Of a stretch of 64,000 bases of DNA, positions 16,610-25,241 are shown piece after piece. This DNA is from Microbispora hainanensis. Lineage in GTDB: Bacteria > Actinomycetota > Actinomycetes > Streptosporangiales > Streptosporangiaceae. Location: the NCBI RefSeq assembly GCF_036186745.1, contig NZ_CP108086.1:5642001-5706000 (forward strand), written 5' to 3'. The notes under the pieces are model-generated. The model saw only the letters and a program-made list of their open reading frames with translations, was not told the origin of the DNA and made no database searches. The position numbers and the translations under genes are program-made. How positions within the stretch are numbered: position 1 is the stretch's first letter; each line of letters opens with the position of its first letter.

Positions 16610-18091
16610 GTGAGTGACCCCATCAACGTCCTGGCCCCCGAGCACCGGCGGCTCCGGATCGGCGACGCCTGGCGCGACGCCGCCGGCGGAGCCACCTTCG
16701 CCGTCGAGGACCCGGCCACCGGCACGACCATCGCCGAGGTGGCGGACGCCGGCGTCGACGACGGGCTCGCTGCGCTTGACGCGGCGACCAAGGCGCTGGC
16801 GGAGTGGGCGGCGACCCCGCCGCGGAAACGGTCGGAGCTGCTGACCGCGACATACCGGGCGCTGACCGAGCGGTCCGAGGAGGTCGCCCGCCTGATCACC
16901 CTCGAGATGGGCAAGCCGCTCGCCGAGGCCCGGGCGGAGGTGGCCTACGGCGCCGAGTTCTTCCGCTGGTTCGCGGAGGAGGCGGTGCGCATCGAGGGGC
17001 GCTACAACACCGCCCCCGGTGGTGGATATCGCATCCTCACCGTGCCGAAGCCGGTCGGGCCGTGCGTCTTCGTGACGCCCTGGAACTTCCCGCTGGCCAT
17101 GGGCGCCCGCAAGATCGCTCCTGCGCTCGCGGCGGGCTGCACGACGATCACCAAGCCGGCCGCCCAGACGCCTCTCACCATGCTGCTGCTGGCCCGCATC
17201 ATGGAGGAGGTCGGCGTTCCCCCGGGCGTCGTCAACGTCGTGACGACCAAGCGTGCCGGCACGGTGGTCTCGGCGCTGCTGGCCGACCGCCGCACCCGCA
17301 AGCTCTCGTTCACCGGATCGACCGAGGTCGGGCGCGTGCTGCTGCGGCAGGCGGCGGACAACGTGCTGCGCACCTCCATGGAATTGGGCGGCAACGCGGC
17401 CCTGATCGTGTGCGCCGACGCCGACCTGGACGTCGCGGTCGACGGCGCCATGGTGGCCAAGATGCGCAACATCGGGGAGTCCTGCATCGCGGCCAACCGC
17501 ATCTATGTCGAGGAGCCGGTGCGCGAGGAGTTCACCGCGCGCTTCGCCAAGCGGATGGGCGCGCTCTCGGTGGGCCATGGTCTCGACGACGGCGTGGACG
17601 TCGGGCCGCTGATCGACGAGGCCTCGGTCGCCAAGATCGACGAGCTCGTCGCCGACGCGGTCGAGCGCGGCGCCCGTGTCCTGGTGGGCGGCGAGCGTCC
17701 GGACGGGCCTGGCCACTTCTACCCGCCGACCGTCCTCGCCGACGTGCCCGAGGACGCGCGGATGCTGGGGGAGGAGATCTTCGGCCCGGTGGCGCCGATC
17801 ATCTCGTTCACGTCCGACGACGAGGTGATGGCGAAGGCCAACGACACCGAGCACGGCCTCGTCGGATACGTCTTCACCCGCGACCTCCAGCGGGCGCTCA
17901 GGTTCGCCGAGGGGCTGGAGACGGGGATGATCGGCATCAACCGCGGCCTGATCTCGGACCCGTCGGCTCCGTTCGGCGGCGTGAAGCAGTCCGGGATCGG
18001 CAAGGAGGGGTCGCACGAGGGCATCCTCGAGTACCTCGACGTCACCTACGCGGCGATCGACCTGCCGAACGCCACGCCCTCGGGCTCATGA
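16610..18091 (+). CDS. NAD(P)-dependent aldehyde dehydrogenase (succinate-semialdehyde dehydrogenase-like)
   Basis: 493 residues of the standard ALDH fold. TPWNFPLAM and TITKPAAQTPL bind cofactor, Glu258 in SMELGGNAALIV is the general base, and Cys292 in GESCIAANRIYV is the nucleophile. The C-terminal SGIGKEGSHEGILEYLD is typical of GabD-like enzymes. It probably oxidises the aldehyde made by the neighbouring iron alcohol dehydrogenase, or a semialdehyde from the imported compound. GTG 16610 has a good CAGGAGG ribosome site (about 16595-16601). The stop overlaps a 42-codon frame that leads into the alcohol dehydrogenase. Confidence 0.92.
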   Translation: MSDPINVLAPEHRRLRIGDAWRDAAGGATFAVEDPATGTTIAEVADAGVDDGLAALDAATKALAEWAATPPRKRSELLTATYRALTERSEEVARLITLEMGKPLAEARAEVAYGAEFFRWFAEEAVRIEGRYNTAPGGGYRILTVPKPVGPCVFVTPWNFPLAMGARKIAPALAAGCTTITKPAAQTPLTMLLLARIMEEVGVPPGVVNVVTTKRAGTVVSALLADRRTRKLSFTGSTEVGRVLLRQAADNVLRTSMELGGNAALIVCADADLDVAVDGAMVAKMRNIGESCIAANRIYVEEPVREEFTARFAKRMGALSVGHGLDDGVDVGPLIDEASVAKIDELVADAVERGARVLVGGERPDGPGHFYPPTVLADVPEDARMLGEEIFGPVAPIISFTSDDEVMAKANDTEHGLVGYVFTRDLQRALRFAEGLETGMIGINRGLISDPSAPFGGVKQSGIGKEGSHEGILEYLDVTYAAIDLPNATPSGS

Positions 18092-18216
18092 CCGAGGCGC
18101 TGGTCGCGACCTTGACTCCCACCGCCCTCGGCGACGCCGTCCCGGTCTCGCAGGAGACCCGGACGTCCGCCCAGCACATCACCGCCGACGTTCCAGAGAG
18201 GCCTTTACATGCTTGA
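18088..18216 (+). CDS. Possible 42-residue coupling ORF
   Basis: ATG 18088 overlaps the aldehyde dehydrogenase stop (ATGA), and the frame ends at 18216, inside the start of the iron alcohol dehydrogenase gene (ATG 18209). The predicted peptide starts MTEALVATLTPTALGDAV and has no recognisable domain. Its arrangement, bridging two genes by overlaps on both sides, suggests translational coupling more than a functional protein. It could also be chance. Confidence 0.3.
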   Translation: MTEALVATLTPTALGDAVPVSQETRTSAQHITADVPERPLHA

Positions 18217-19447
18217 GACCGTCCGCGGACCACGCCAGCTGATCGTGGGCGAAGGGGTCGCGGAGAACATCCCACGGGTGGTGGCCGAGTGCGGCTCGCG
18301 CGTCCTCATCGTGACCGACCGGGTTCTGCTGGAGCAGCCGGGTGTGGCCGGGATCGTGGCCGCCGTGCGGGAGAAGGCAGCGGTCACCGGGGTGTTCGCC
18401 GACGCGACTCCGGACGTGCCGCTCTCCGACGTCGCCCTGGCCGTCTCGGCCGCCGCGGAGGTGGACGCCGACGTGATCCTCGCCATCGGGGGTGGCACGG
18501 TGATCGACCTCGCCAAGATCGTCGGCGTCATCCGGCGTCACGGCGGGTCGCCGCGCGACTACTACGGCGAGTCGAAGGTGCCGGGTCCGACGATCCCTCT
18601 CGTCGCGGTGCCGACGACGTCCGGCACCGGCTCCGAGCTCACCCCCGTCTCGGTGCTGACCGACCCGGACCGCGAGCTGAAGGTGGGGGTCTCCAGCGTC
18701 CACATCGTGCCCGACTTCGCCATCGTCGACCCCGAGCTCACCTACAGTTGCCCCGCGACCGTCAGCGCCCACTCCGGCATCGACGCGTTCTGTCACGCGG
18801 TGGAGAGCTACACCGCGCGACCCCGGCCCCACGGGCCGCGCGACCCGGTGGAGCAGGTCTTCCTCGGCCGCAACGCGGTCACCGATCACTACGCGCTTCT
18901 GGCCGCGAAGCGGATCGCCCGCAGCCTGCCGCGCGTCGTCAAGGACGGAGGCGACAAGGACGCCCGCGCGGACATGTCCTATGGGTCCATGCTGGCGGGG
19001 CTCGCGTTCGCCCACGCGGGCACCGCGGCTCCGCACGCACTCCAGTACCCCATAGGCGCGGCCACCCACACGCCGCACGGCCTGGGCGTCGGGCTGCTGC
19101 TGCCGTACGCGCTGGACGCGGCCAAGGACGCCATCGCCGACCGGCTGGCCGTCCTCGCCGGAGTGTGCGGGCTCGACGTGACCGGCGCCTCGGACGCCGA
19201 GGCCGCGGACATGTTCCTCACCTGGCTCGACGGGCTCCTCGCCGACATCGGCATCCCTCCCACCTTGGCGGACATCGGCGTGGCACGCGCCGACCTCCCG
19301 CGCTTCGCCGAGATGGCCGGCGGCGTCACCCGCCTGATCCAGAACCATCCGGGCCCGGCCGACACCGCCAGCCTGACCGCGATCCTCGAAGCGGCCTGGA
19401 GCGGGGAGCGGACCCGGCAGGTGCTGACTCCGGAGGGAAGACAGTGA
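18209..19447 (+). CDS. Iron-containing alcohol dehydrogenase
   Basis: 412 residues of the group III (iron-dependent) alcohol dehydrogenase family. The nucleotide site is LAIGGGTVIDLAK with VPTTSGTGSELTPVSV. The metal site is formed by Asp in SAHSGIDAFCHAVESY, His in AFCHAVE, and the His pair in APHALQYPIG and THTPHGLGVG. Members reduce or oxidise short alcohols, diols and lactaldehyde-like compounds. With the aldehyde dehydrogenase it makes an alcohol-to-acid route next to the importer. A hairpin at 19539-19584 probably ends the transcript. Confidence 0.9.
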   Translation: MLETVRGPRQLIVGEGVAENIPRVVAECGSRVLIVTDRVLLEQPGVAGIVAAVREKAAVTGVFADATPDVPLSDVALAVSAAAEVDADVILAIGGGTVIDLAKIVGVIRRHGGSPRDYYGESKVPGPTIPLVAVPTTSGTGSELTPVSVLTDPDRELKVGVSSVHIVPDFAIVDPELTYSCPATVSAHSGIDAFCHAVESYTARPRPHGPRDPVEQVFLGRNAVTDHYALLAAKRIARSLPRVVKDGGDKDARADMSYGSMLAGLAFAHAGTAAPHALQYPIGAATHTPHGLGVGLLLPYALDAAKDAIADRLAVLAGVCGLDVTGASDAEAADMFLTWLDGLLADIGIPPTLADIGVARADLPRFAEMAGGVTRLIQNHPGPADTASLTAILEAAWSGERTRQVLTPEGRQ

Positions 19448-19538
19448 CGAGCCTTTCAGGCGAGCTCCCCGCACCACCGTGGGTATCGGAATCGCCGGCC
19501 ACGCCTTGACGGGGCCGTCCGTTCCGGCGCGGCAGGCA

Positions 19539-19584
19539 GCGGCCCCATCCGCCACCGGCGTAGCCGGTTGCGGGATGGGGCCGC
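19539..19584. terminator. Strong bidirectional hairpin between convergent genes
   Basis: The outer stem pairs GCGGCCCCATCC (19539-19550) with GGATGGGGCCGC (19573-19584). An inner stem pairs ACCGGC (19554-19559) with GCCGGT (19563-19568) around a GTA loop. It lies between the convergent iron alcohol dehydrogenase and glycoside hydrolase genes, the expected place for a two-way terminator. There is no T-run, as is common in high-GC actinobacteria. Confidence 0.75.
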
Positions 19585-19600
19585 CCGAGTATGCGATGTG

Positions 19601-21841
19601 CTACTTGCCGGCTACCAGGTGGTCGAGGTTGAACCACCCGGCGTCACCGGAACCGTAGCTGACGCTGATCGTGTTCACGCCCGCCGCGAGCTGCACCGGA
19701 ATGGTCGCGTCGGCCCAGGTGTTCCAGCTCCCGGTGAGCGGAAGCAGGATTTGCCGGGGAGCTCCGCCGTTGACCGACACCGATGCGCTCCGGGTGCCGG
19801 CCGGACCGTCGGGGCCGGCCGCATAGCGGAGGTCCAGCGAGTATGTGCCCGCGTCAGGGGCGACGATCCGCTGGGTCACGCTCGGCCCCCGTGAGGTGAA
19901 GCACGCGACGAAGCCCGATCCCGTGTACCCGGGATGGTCCGTGGCCAGGCATGCTCCGCCGGCCAGAGTTCCGTCCTCGGCCTCGCAGACGTCCCCCACC
20001 TCACATTGCAACAACGCGTCGGCCGAGTTCTTCACGGAGATGTCCTGCCCTTCGGACTTCGCCGTGGCGACCGCCGTGAACCGGTAGTTGTCCTTGGGGA
20101 GATCGGCAGAGGTTCTCATCGTGTACCGCACGACGGTGCTCTGACCGGCGTCCAGCTTGGGCACGCCCGGGCACGCCGGCGCGGGACCGTCGGCGCAGGT
20201 GATGGTGATCCCCGGGGCCGGCTTGCCGTCCGGGGTGTAGGCGGCGAGACTCGTCCGGACGTCGCGATCCATCTGCCCGCCGCCGTTGGTGAACGTCACC
20301 GGGACCGTGTAGGTGCTCCCGGGCCGTACGGCGGCCGGGGCGCCGAGAGAGATCTCCTGCGGTTCGGTCCAGGACAGATAGACGGCGTAGGCGTCGTGCT
20401 GCGACGCGAAGTCGAACGGCACCGTGATGGCGCCGTTCTCGACCTTGACGTCCTGGCTGAAGACGACCTGGCGCGTGTACAGGGGGGCCTGGTCCGGGAT
20501 CCTGTAGACGGTGGCGTGCGCGAGACCGCCGTGGACCAGCCACGGCGTCGAGGACAGCCCCGTGAACGTCACGGCCATCGGCCCGGTGTATGCGCCCTGG
20601 ATGTCACCGAGCAGCGCCACCGCGCGCTTCTTCGCCGGGTCCGCCGACGCGGAGATCGCGGTCGATCCGACCTGTTCGGAGGTGGAGACCAGTGTTCCCG
20701 TCATGTCGGCGTACGTGCGCATCACCCACCAGTTACCGTTGGGCGCCCATCCGCTCGGGAGCTTGGTGAGCAGCCCGGTCAGGTTCGGAATGACGCAGCA
20801 GCTCCAGTTTCCGCGCATGGCGTTGGCGTAGTTCGACTGCGCCAGCCGGGCGTTGTACCAGGCGGTGTCTCCGGCGGTCTGCCGGTCCGCGGGCTGGTAC
20901 TCGTTGGCCGACAGGGGTCGTTGGGCGATCCCGTTGGCGTCGAGCGCGTCCGACAGGGACCTGCCGACGGTGACCGGGTCGTCGACGGTCCCCTCGTCGT
21001 GGTTGGTGATCTCGTCCGGGACGGTGTTGGCGGCCTTTGCGTGGGCCAGGAAGGCCTGCCATTCGTCGGGGCGTCGCTCAGGGGTGTAGGCGAAGGACGG
21101 GCCGGCGATCGTCGCGGCCGGGGCGATGCGCCGGATCTCGCGGTAGGCGCTGTCCCACATCTGGAAGTACTGCTCCGTGTTGACGCCCGGCCTCCAGAAG
21201 ATGCTGAGGTCGGGCTCGTTCCAGATCTCGTAGGTGAACTTCTGGCCGGAAGCCTGGAGCCTGGTCACGGTCGCGTCGATGAACTCGATCCAGTTGCCGC
21301 AGTCGCCGTCGGTGCACGGCCACAGCGTGTTCGCCGGAGCTCCGCCGGTCGAACCGAACACGTCACTGAGCAGGACCTGGTATTCGAACTTGTGCCGGGG
21401 CGGGCGCTGCAAACGCTTCGCCTCGGCGATGACCGCGTCGATGTTGGCCTGGGTGCCCGGTCCGAAGGTGTACTTGTCCTTGATCCAGCCGCCCGCGTAC
21501 CAGCCGCCGCTGCGGAAGGCATTGAGTGTCAGCGGTTCGAGGTATTCGTCGGCCGGTTGTAACCCGTCCTGCGTGATGCCGTAGAGAATGCCGAGACCCA
21601 CCCCTGTGGACGGCTTCGTCTTCGCGGACAGGTCGACGCTCAGCTGTTTCACGCCGGCGGAGCCGGCGTTCGGGTCCGCCGCGGCGGGCTGCTGGACGCT
21701 GACCAGGAGGGCGGCGGTGGCGGCCAGTGTCCCGAGGACCGAGAGTCCCTTTCTGCCCTTCAGGCCGCGGCCCTGGCCGGGCGCCGCCGCCGTGCCGCCG
21801 GGATGTCTGAGTGCGACCAAGCGTTTCGGATGAGCTGACAT
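19601..21841 (-). CDS. Secreted glycoside hydrolase (GH39-like clan A fold) with C-terminal CBM35-like domain
   Basis: 746 residues from ATG 21841, preceded by AAGGAAGA; longer in-frame starts lack support. A basic N-terminal region and hydrophobic stretch (LGTLAATAALLVSVQQPAAA, to about residue 55) form a signal peptide. The catalytic domain shows FTYEIWNEPDLSIFW, with Glu209 of NEP as the likely acid/base, in the style of GH39/GH5-clan enzymes; a later ANEYQ Glu may be the nucleophile. A middle beta domain follows, and from about residue 620 a CBM35/CBM6-like module begins (CEAEDGTLAGGACLATDHPG, ending WFNLDHLVAG). The polysaccharide target is unknown. Two LacI-type palindromes lie upstream. 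Confidence 0.8.
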   Translation of the reverse strand: MSAHPKRLVALRHPGGTAAAPGQGRGLKGRKGLSVLGTLAATAALLVSVQQPAAADPNAGSAGVKQLSVDLSAKTKPSTGVGLGILYGITQDGLQPADEYLEPLTLNAFRSGGWYAGGWIKDKYTFGPGTQANIDAVIAEAKRLQRPPRHKFEYQVLLSDVFGSTGGAPANTLWPCTDGDCGNWIEFIDATVTRLQASGQKFTYEIWNEPDLSIFWRPGVNTEQYFQMWDSAYREIRRIAPAATIAGPSFAYTPERRPDEWQAFLAHAKAANTVPDEITNHDEGTVDDPVTVGRSLSDALDANGIAQRPLSANEYQPADRQTAGDTAWYNARLAQSNYANAMRGNWSCCVIPNLTGLLTKLPSGWAPNGNWWVMRTYADMTGTLVSTSEQVGSTAISASADPAKKRAVALLGDIQGAYTGPMAVTFTGLSSTPWLVHGGLAHATVYRIPDQAPLYTRQVVFSQDVKVENGAITVPFDFASQHDAYAVYLSWTEPQEISLGAPAAVRPGSTYTVPVTFTNGGGQMDRDVRTSLAAYTPDGKPAPGITITCADGPAPACPGVPKLDAGQSTVVRYTMRTSADLPKDNYRFTAVATAKSEGQDISVKNSADALLQCEVGDVCEAEDGTLAGGACLATDHPGYTGSGFVACFTSRGPSVTQRIVAPDAGTYSLDLRYAAGPDGPAGTRSASVSVNGGAPRQILLPLTGSWNTWADATIPVQLAAGVNTISVSYGSGDAGWFNLDHLVAGK

Positions 21842-21993
21842 TCTTCCTTCTTTCGCGGACGGGCCGACCCGCATCGCGGCCACGGGATCGTGGTCGGCGC
21901 GAGTGTGGAGGCGAGAACGGCGTGCGGCACGATCCTGCGTGCCCGCCGAGACAAGGGTGTGACCATGCGCCTTTCCCGTCGGGATACGGCCGG

Positions 21994-22022
21994 GTCGAAT
22001 CGATTCGCCGAATCGATTCGAC
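21994..22022. promoter_or_regulatory. 29-bp perfect palindrome, LacI-type operator candidate
   Basis: GTCGAATCGATTCG and CGAATCGATTCGAC flank a single central C (22008), giving a perfect 29-base inverted repeat; each arm is itself made of the TCGAATCGATTCGA motif. Such AT-containing motifs stand out in this GC-rich DNA and resemble operators of LacI-family regulators of carbohydrate genes. It is about 150 bases upstream of the glycoside hydrolase start. Confidence 0.7.
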
Positions 22023-22161
22023 AAGACCATAAGCGCGTGTGACGAGAGGGTCAAGAGCCGGAAACGTCCGTGACACGCCCGCGCCATTCGGCCGTCATGC
22101 GACCCCGCGGCACGCAGGTCCCGGAGTCCCTTCTCGTTGACGCGTGCGAACCGACGTTGGC

Positions 22162-22187
22162 TTCGACACGTGTCGAATCGTTTCGAC
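22162..22187. promoter_or_regulatory. Two overlapping palindromes, second LacI-type operator candidate
   Basis: TTCGACACGTGTCGAA (22162-22177) is a perfect 16-base palindrome. It overlaps GTCGAATCGTTTCGAC (22172-22187), a near-perfect palindrome of the same TCGAA..TTCGA type as the site at 21994-22022, about 165 bases away. Two spaced sites would allow looping by a tetrameric repressor. Confidence 0.6.
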
Positions 22188-22306
22188 GTCAGAGCCATGG
22201 CCGCTCCGGCGTGCTGCGCTGCCGGCCCTGCCAGAGATGGCGCGGCCGGAGCCGGACATGAGGAATCTCCGGCTCGCGGCTCGTTACGGGCTTCCCCCCT
22301 CGCGCC

Positions 22307-23623
22307 TCAGGCGGCGAACAGGAGAAGCAGCCCCACGACGGTGTAGACGACCATCAGCACGAGCAGGGGAATCTGCCCGAGCACGGCGGTCCGGCGGGGG
22401 AACAGGGCCAGTGCGCGGTCATGAGCCAGGACGGTGCCCAGCACGTGGCCGATGACGATGACCGTCACCTGGAGGGTGGCGACTCCGGCCGGGGTGGTGC
22501 CGAGCGCCTGGATGGTCCACCCGGCGGTGCCGAGCCAGTTCGCGCCGGTGTCCAGCGGGTCGGACAGCAGGGCGATGGTCCGCTGCCCTTCCAGGAGAAA
22601 CAAGGTGTAGTAGTGGGCCACCACGTATCCGACGGCGATCGGCACGATCGAGTGGGCGATCTGTCCCGCCGTCGTGCCGGGCCGGGCCGCGCCCCATCGG
22701 CCGGCGAGCGCGGTCGCGGCACGGTACGCCGCGAGCACCACAGCGATGACGGCGAGCAGGCCCGCGGTGCCCGTGACCGGGGCGGGCACCGCGCTCTCCT
22801 GCATGAAGCGCACCCACACCGGGGCGTTGGACAGGCTGTCGTACATGGTGGAGCCCAGGAGCACGACCACCAGCGTCGTCAGTCCCGGTGCCGGTCGCAG
22901 CCCGGCCATGCCGTCGAGGGAGTTGCGCCAGACCACGACGCCGTCGCCGCGTCTGGCCGCCGGGGCGAGCCTGCCCACGAGGTCGCTGTAGACCTCGAAC
23001 GGATCGGCGTGGCCGAACCACCGGGAGCCGAAGACCACCGCCCCGGCGAGCATGAGCACGGCGTAGGCCGTGAGCCAGGCGCCGATGACCGGCAGGGTGG
23101 CCCGCTCGGGGGCGACCAGTTCGAGCCAGACGAAGGCGAACAGCCCGGCGCAGGCGGGCCAGTATCCGACGCCCGCCGGCAGCGGCCGCAGGCCGAGCTC
23201 GGGGTCGCGTCCGAGCCCCTTGCAGGCCAGCAGATGCAGCGTCCGCAGCGGGTTCAGGCCGCGCCACACCGGGCCGAACAGCAGCGACAGCGGCACCAGG
23301 CCGACCCAGAACAGGACGTAGAACGCCCCGGCCGTGGGATTGTCGGCCCGATCGGGACCGAAGACCAGCCCGATGCAGAAGTACGCCGCGGCGACGAGCC
23401 CGGCGACCCGCCAGATCCACCGCCAGGCCGGCGCGGTCACGACCGTCTGCAGGGCGGCGGGCACCGAGCGGGCGGCGGTGAGGGCGGCGTCCAGGCGCGG
23501 TTGTTTCCACAGCGCGCCGAGTGCCACGAACGACACGAGCAACGCGAGGGCCGCACCGGTCAGCACGGCCGAGAACGGGATCGGCAGGTCCTGTCGGCCG
23601 CCGACGCCGTGAGCCAGCAGCAT
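22307..23623 (-). CDS. Polytopic membrane protein of the copper-type trio (fenitrothion-hydrolase-like)
   Basis: 438 residues with about ten to eleven hydrophobic segments and an N-terminal HGVGGRQDLPIPF motif. The N-terminal motif and layout match, from memory, actinobacterial proteins often labelled fenitrothion hydrolase, a label transferred from an organophosphate-degradation study rather than proven here. It is the last of three genes on the minus strand, 9 bases after the cupredoxin-like lipoprotein, with a CopC-like gene first. Copper-dependent membrane function is inference from those neighbours. Confidence 0.65.
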   Translation of the reverse strand: MLLAHGVGGRQDLPIPFSAVLTGAALALLVSFVALGALWKQPRLDAALTAARSVPAALQTVVTAPAWRWIWRVAGLVAAAYFCIGLVFGPDRADNPTAGAFYVLFWVGLVPLSLLFGPVWRGLNPLRTLHLLACKGLGRDPELGLRPLPAGVGYWPACAGLFAFVWLELVAPERATLPVIGAWLTAYAVLMLAGAVVFGSRWFGHADPFEVYSDLVGRLAPAARRGDGVVVWRNSLDGMAGLRPAPGLTTLVVVLLGSTMYDSLSNAPVWVRFMQESAVPAPVTGTAGLLAVIAVVLAAYRAATALAGRWGAARPGTTAGQIAHSIVPIAVGYVVAHYYTLFLLEGQRTIALLSDPLDTGANWLGTAGWTIQALGTTPAGVATLQVTVIVIGHVLGTVLAHDRALALFPRRTAVLGQIPLLVLMVVYTVVGLLLLFAA

Positions 23624-23632
23624 CCCGGCGGC

Positions 23633-24106
23633 CTAACGCACGACGAGCTGGAACAGCTGCAGCCCCGACTCGTGGGTTTCCATCTCGAACAGGCCGGTCT
23701 GGTCGGCGACGAACTCGATGCTCGCGGGAACGCCGGGCTTCAGCTCGGCCTCCTTGTCGTACCCGTGCAGGTGCGCCTCGTCGGCGGCGTCGCCGGTGAC
23801 GGTGATCCGCACCGTCTGGCCCTCGGCCACCTCGATGCGGCCCGGCGGCGGGGTGACCTTCCGACCGGCGATGGTGACGGTGATCTCCTTCACGGCCGGG
23901 TCGGCGGGGGCGGCCGCGGCCGGCTCGCTGGGGGCGGCGGGAGCCGACTCGGCAGCCGCGGCAGCGGACTCGGCGGATACCGAAGCGGCCGACTGGGCGG
24001 GGGCGGCGGCATCCGACCCGGCACAGGCCGAGGTGGCCATCAGCAGGGCCACGCCGAGCGGGAGCACGGCGAGCAGCGGGCGCAGGCGCGCAGGGGCGAT
24101 CGTCAT
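23633..24106 (-). CDS. Cupredoxin-like lipoprotein
   Basis: 157 residues from ATG 24106, with AGGAG upstream. The signal sequence ends in the lipobox LMATSAC (Cys about 28), followed by a long Ala/Ser/Pro linker and a small beta-sandwich domain: ITVTIAGRKVTPPPGRIEV, EGQTVRITVTGDAADEAHLHGYD, and a final FEMETHESGLQLFQLVV. The HLHGYD and METHESG segments place His and Met where cupredoxins bind copper, though the classical Cys ligand is absent. It sits between the CopC-like and membrane-protein genes. Confidence 0.78.
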   Translation of the reverse strand: MTIAPARLRPLLAVLPLGVALLMATSACAGSDAAAPAQSAASVSAESAAAAAESAPAAPSEPAAAAPADPAVKEITVTIAGRKVTPPPGRIEVAEGQTVRITVTGDAADEAHLHGYDKEAELKPGVPASIEFVADQTGLFEMETHESGLQLFQLVVR

Positions 24107-24137
24107 GGGGGGTTTCTCCTGAGGGGGGTGGGACGAG

Positions 24138-25058
24138 TCAGCGTCGCTTGGTGGACTTGGAGCGCTGTGGAGTACGTGACGCCGGGGCGCGTGCGGGTTT
24201 CCTGGCCTGCGGGCGGCCGGAAGGCCGCCCTGGCGCCGGGGTGGCGAGCGCGGGCCTCCGCGCCGCCTGCACCACCAGGGCGCCCGCTCCGGCGACGAGG
24301 ACCGCGGGCACCAGCCATACCGACAACACGGAGTCGGCCGGCTGCGCCACCCGCGCGGCAGCGCTGCCCGTCGCGGGCACCGCGGCCGGGCTGCCGCCGG
24401 TTCCGGAAACGGCGGCCGGGCTGCCGCCGGCCTGGGGTGCCGCCGGGCCCATCGCCGCCGGGCTGCCGCCGGTCTGGGACGCCGCCGGGCTGCCGTTTGT
24501 CGACGGCGCCGGGGCCTGGGTGCCGCTCCCGTGCCCGTCCGAGTCGAGCAGGCTGGGGTCGGGCTCGTTGTCGGGGGCCTGCCAGCCCTTGGGCGGCTGC
24601 GAGGTCTTGCCCTTGTAGGTGAACCGCAGCTCACCCCGCACCGGCTCTCCGTCGGAGGCGATCGACAGATACCGGACGACGTACTCGCCCCGCTCCGGCC
24701 AGTAGGCGACGGGGACCTCGGCCGGGAATCCGGTGTTGTACACGGTCGGTTCCCAGAACCCGTCGACGAGGTTGTACTCCTGGACCGGCTTGTCGAGGCG
24801 TTTGGGCCGGCCGTGCGTCCAGGGCCGGTCGACCCGGGCGCCGCTGGGAGAGGTGACCGCGAAATACGCGTTCGGGGCGGGCGCCTCGGTGAAGTAGAGG
24901 GAGAGCGACTCCAGCGGCTCGCGCACCGTGCCGTCCTTGGCCGGTGTCGACATCGCGAGCTGGCCGTGGGCAGAAGCGGGCGCCGCCAGGGCGGTCATCG
25001 TCAGCACGCCCGCGACGATCAGCAGAAGCAACCGGCCCAACCAGCGCGCCATCGTCAC
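24138..25058 (-). CDS. CopC-domain exported protein with C-terminal membrane anchor
   Basis: 306 residues. The signal peptide ends at PASA, leaving a mature N-terminal His in HGQLAMSTPAKDGTV, the position used by CopC proteins to bind Cu(II). The CopC beta-sandwich follows (ESLSLYFTEAPAPN to GELRFTYKGK). Next comes a low-complexity linker with repeated GGSPAA units (about 185-235), one membrane helix (VWLVPAVLVAGAGALVV) and a basic tail. It is the first gene of the trio. GTG 25058 is favoured over ATG 25052 by its GGAG spacing. The role is probably periplasmic copper delivery or buffering. Confidence 0.82.
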   Translation of the reverse strand: MTMARWLGRLLLLIVAGVLTMTALAAPASAHGQLAMSTPAKDGTVREPLESLSLYFTEAPAPNAYFAVTSPSGARVDRPWTHGRPKRLDKPVQEYNLVDGFWEPTVYNTGFPAEVPVAYWPERGEYVVRYLSIASDGEPVRGELRFTYKGKTSQPPKGWQAPDNEPDPSLLDSDGHGSGTQAPAPSTNGSPAASQTGGSPAAMGPAAPQAGGSPAAVSGTGGSPAAVPATGSAAARVAQPADSVLSVWLVPAVLVAGAGALVVQAARRPALATPAPGRPSGRPQARKPARAPASRTPQRSKSTKRR

Positions 25059-25241
25059 TTCTGCTCTCCACGAGGTGTGGCCCCTGGGCGGGGAAGATCC
25101 GGCTCGGACCCGTAGGACCGATGGCCATGAGATTAACGACTTTCGCCAGGAATGAACAGAACTTGATGCGGCTGCAAGCAGAAGTCGAGAGGGTGGGCCG
25201 CCGCGTGCCGCACGCTCGGCCGGCTACGGCCGGGAGGCCGG

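Larger units (their letters stand above)
21842..22306. other. 465-base regulatory region upstream of the glycoside hydrolase
   Basis: This gap carries the two palindromic operator regions listed separately (21994-22022 and 22162-22187) and no plausible gene. The membrane protein upstream ends at 22307, so the region serves the glycoside hydrolase on the minus strand. The hydrolase leader from the nearer operator to the start codon is about 150 bases. Confidence 0.6.
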
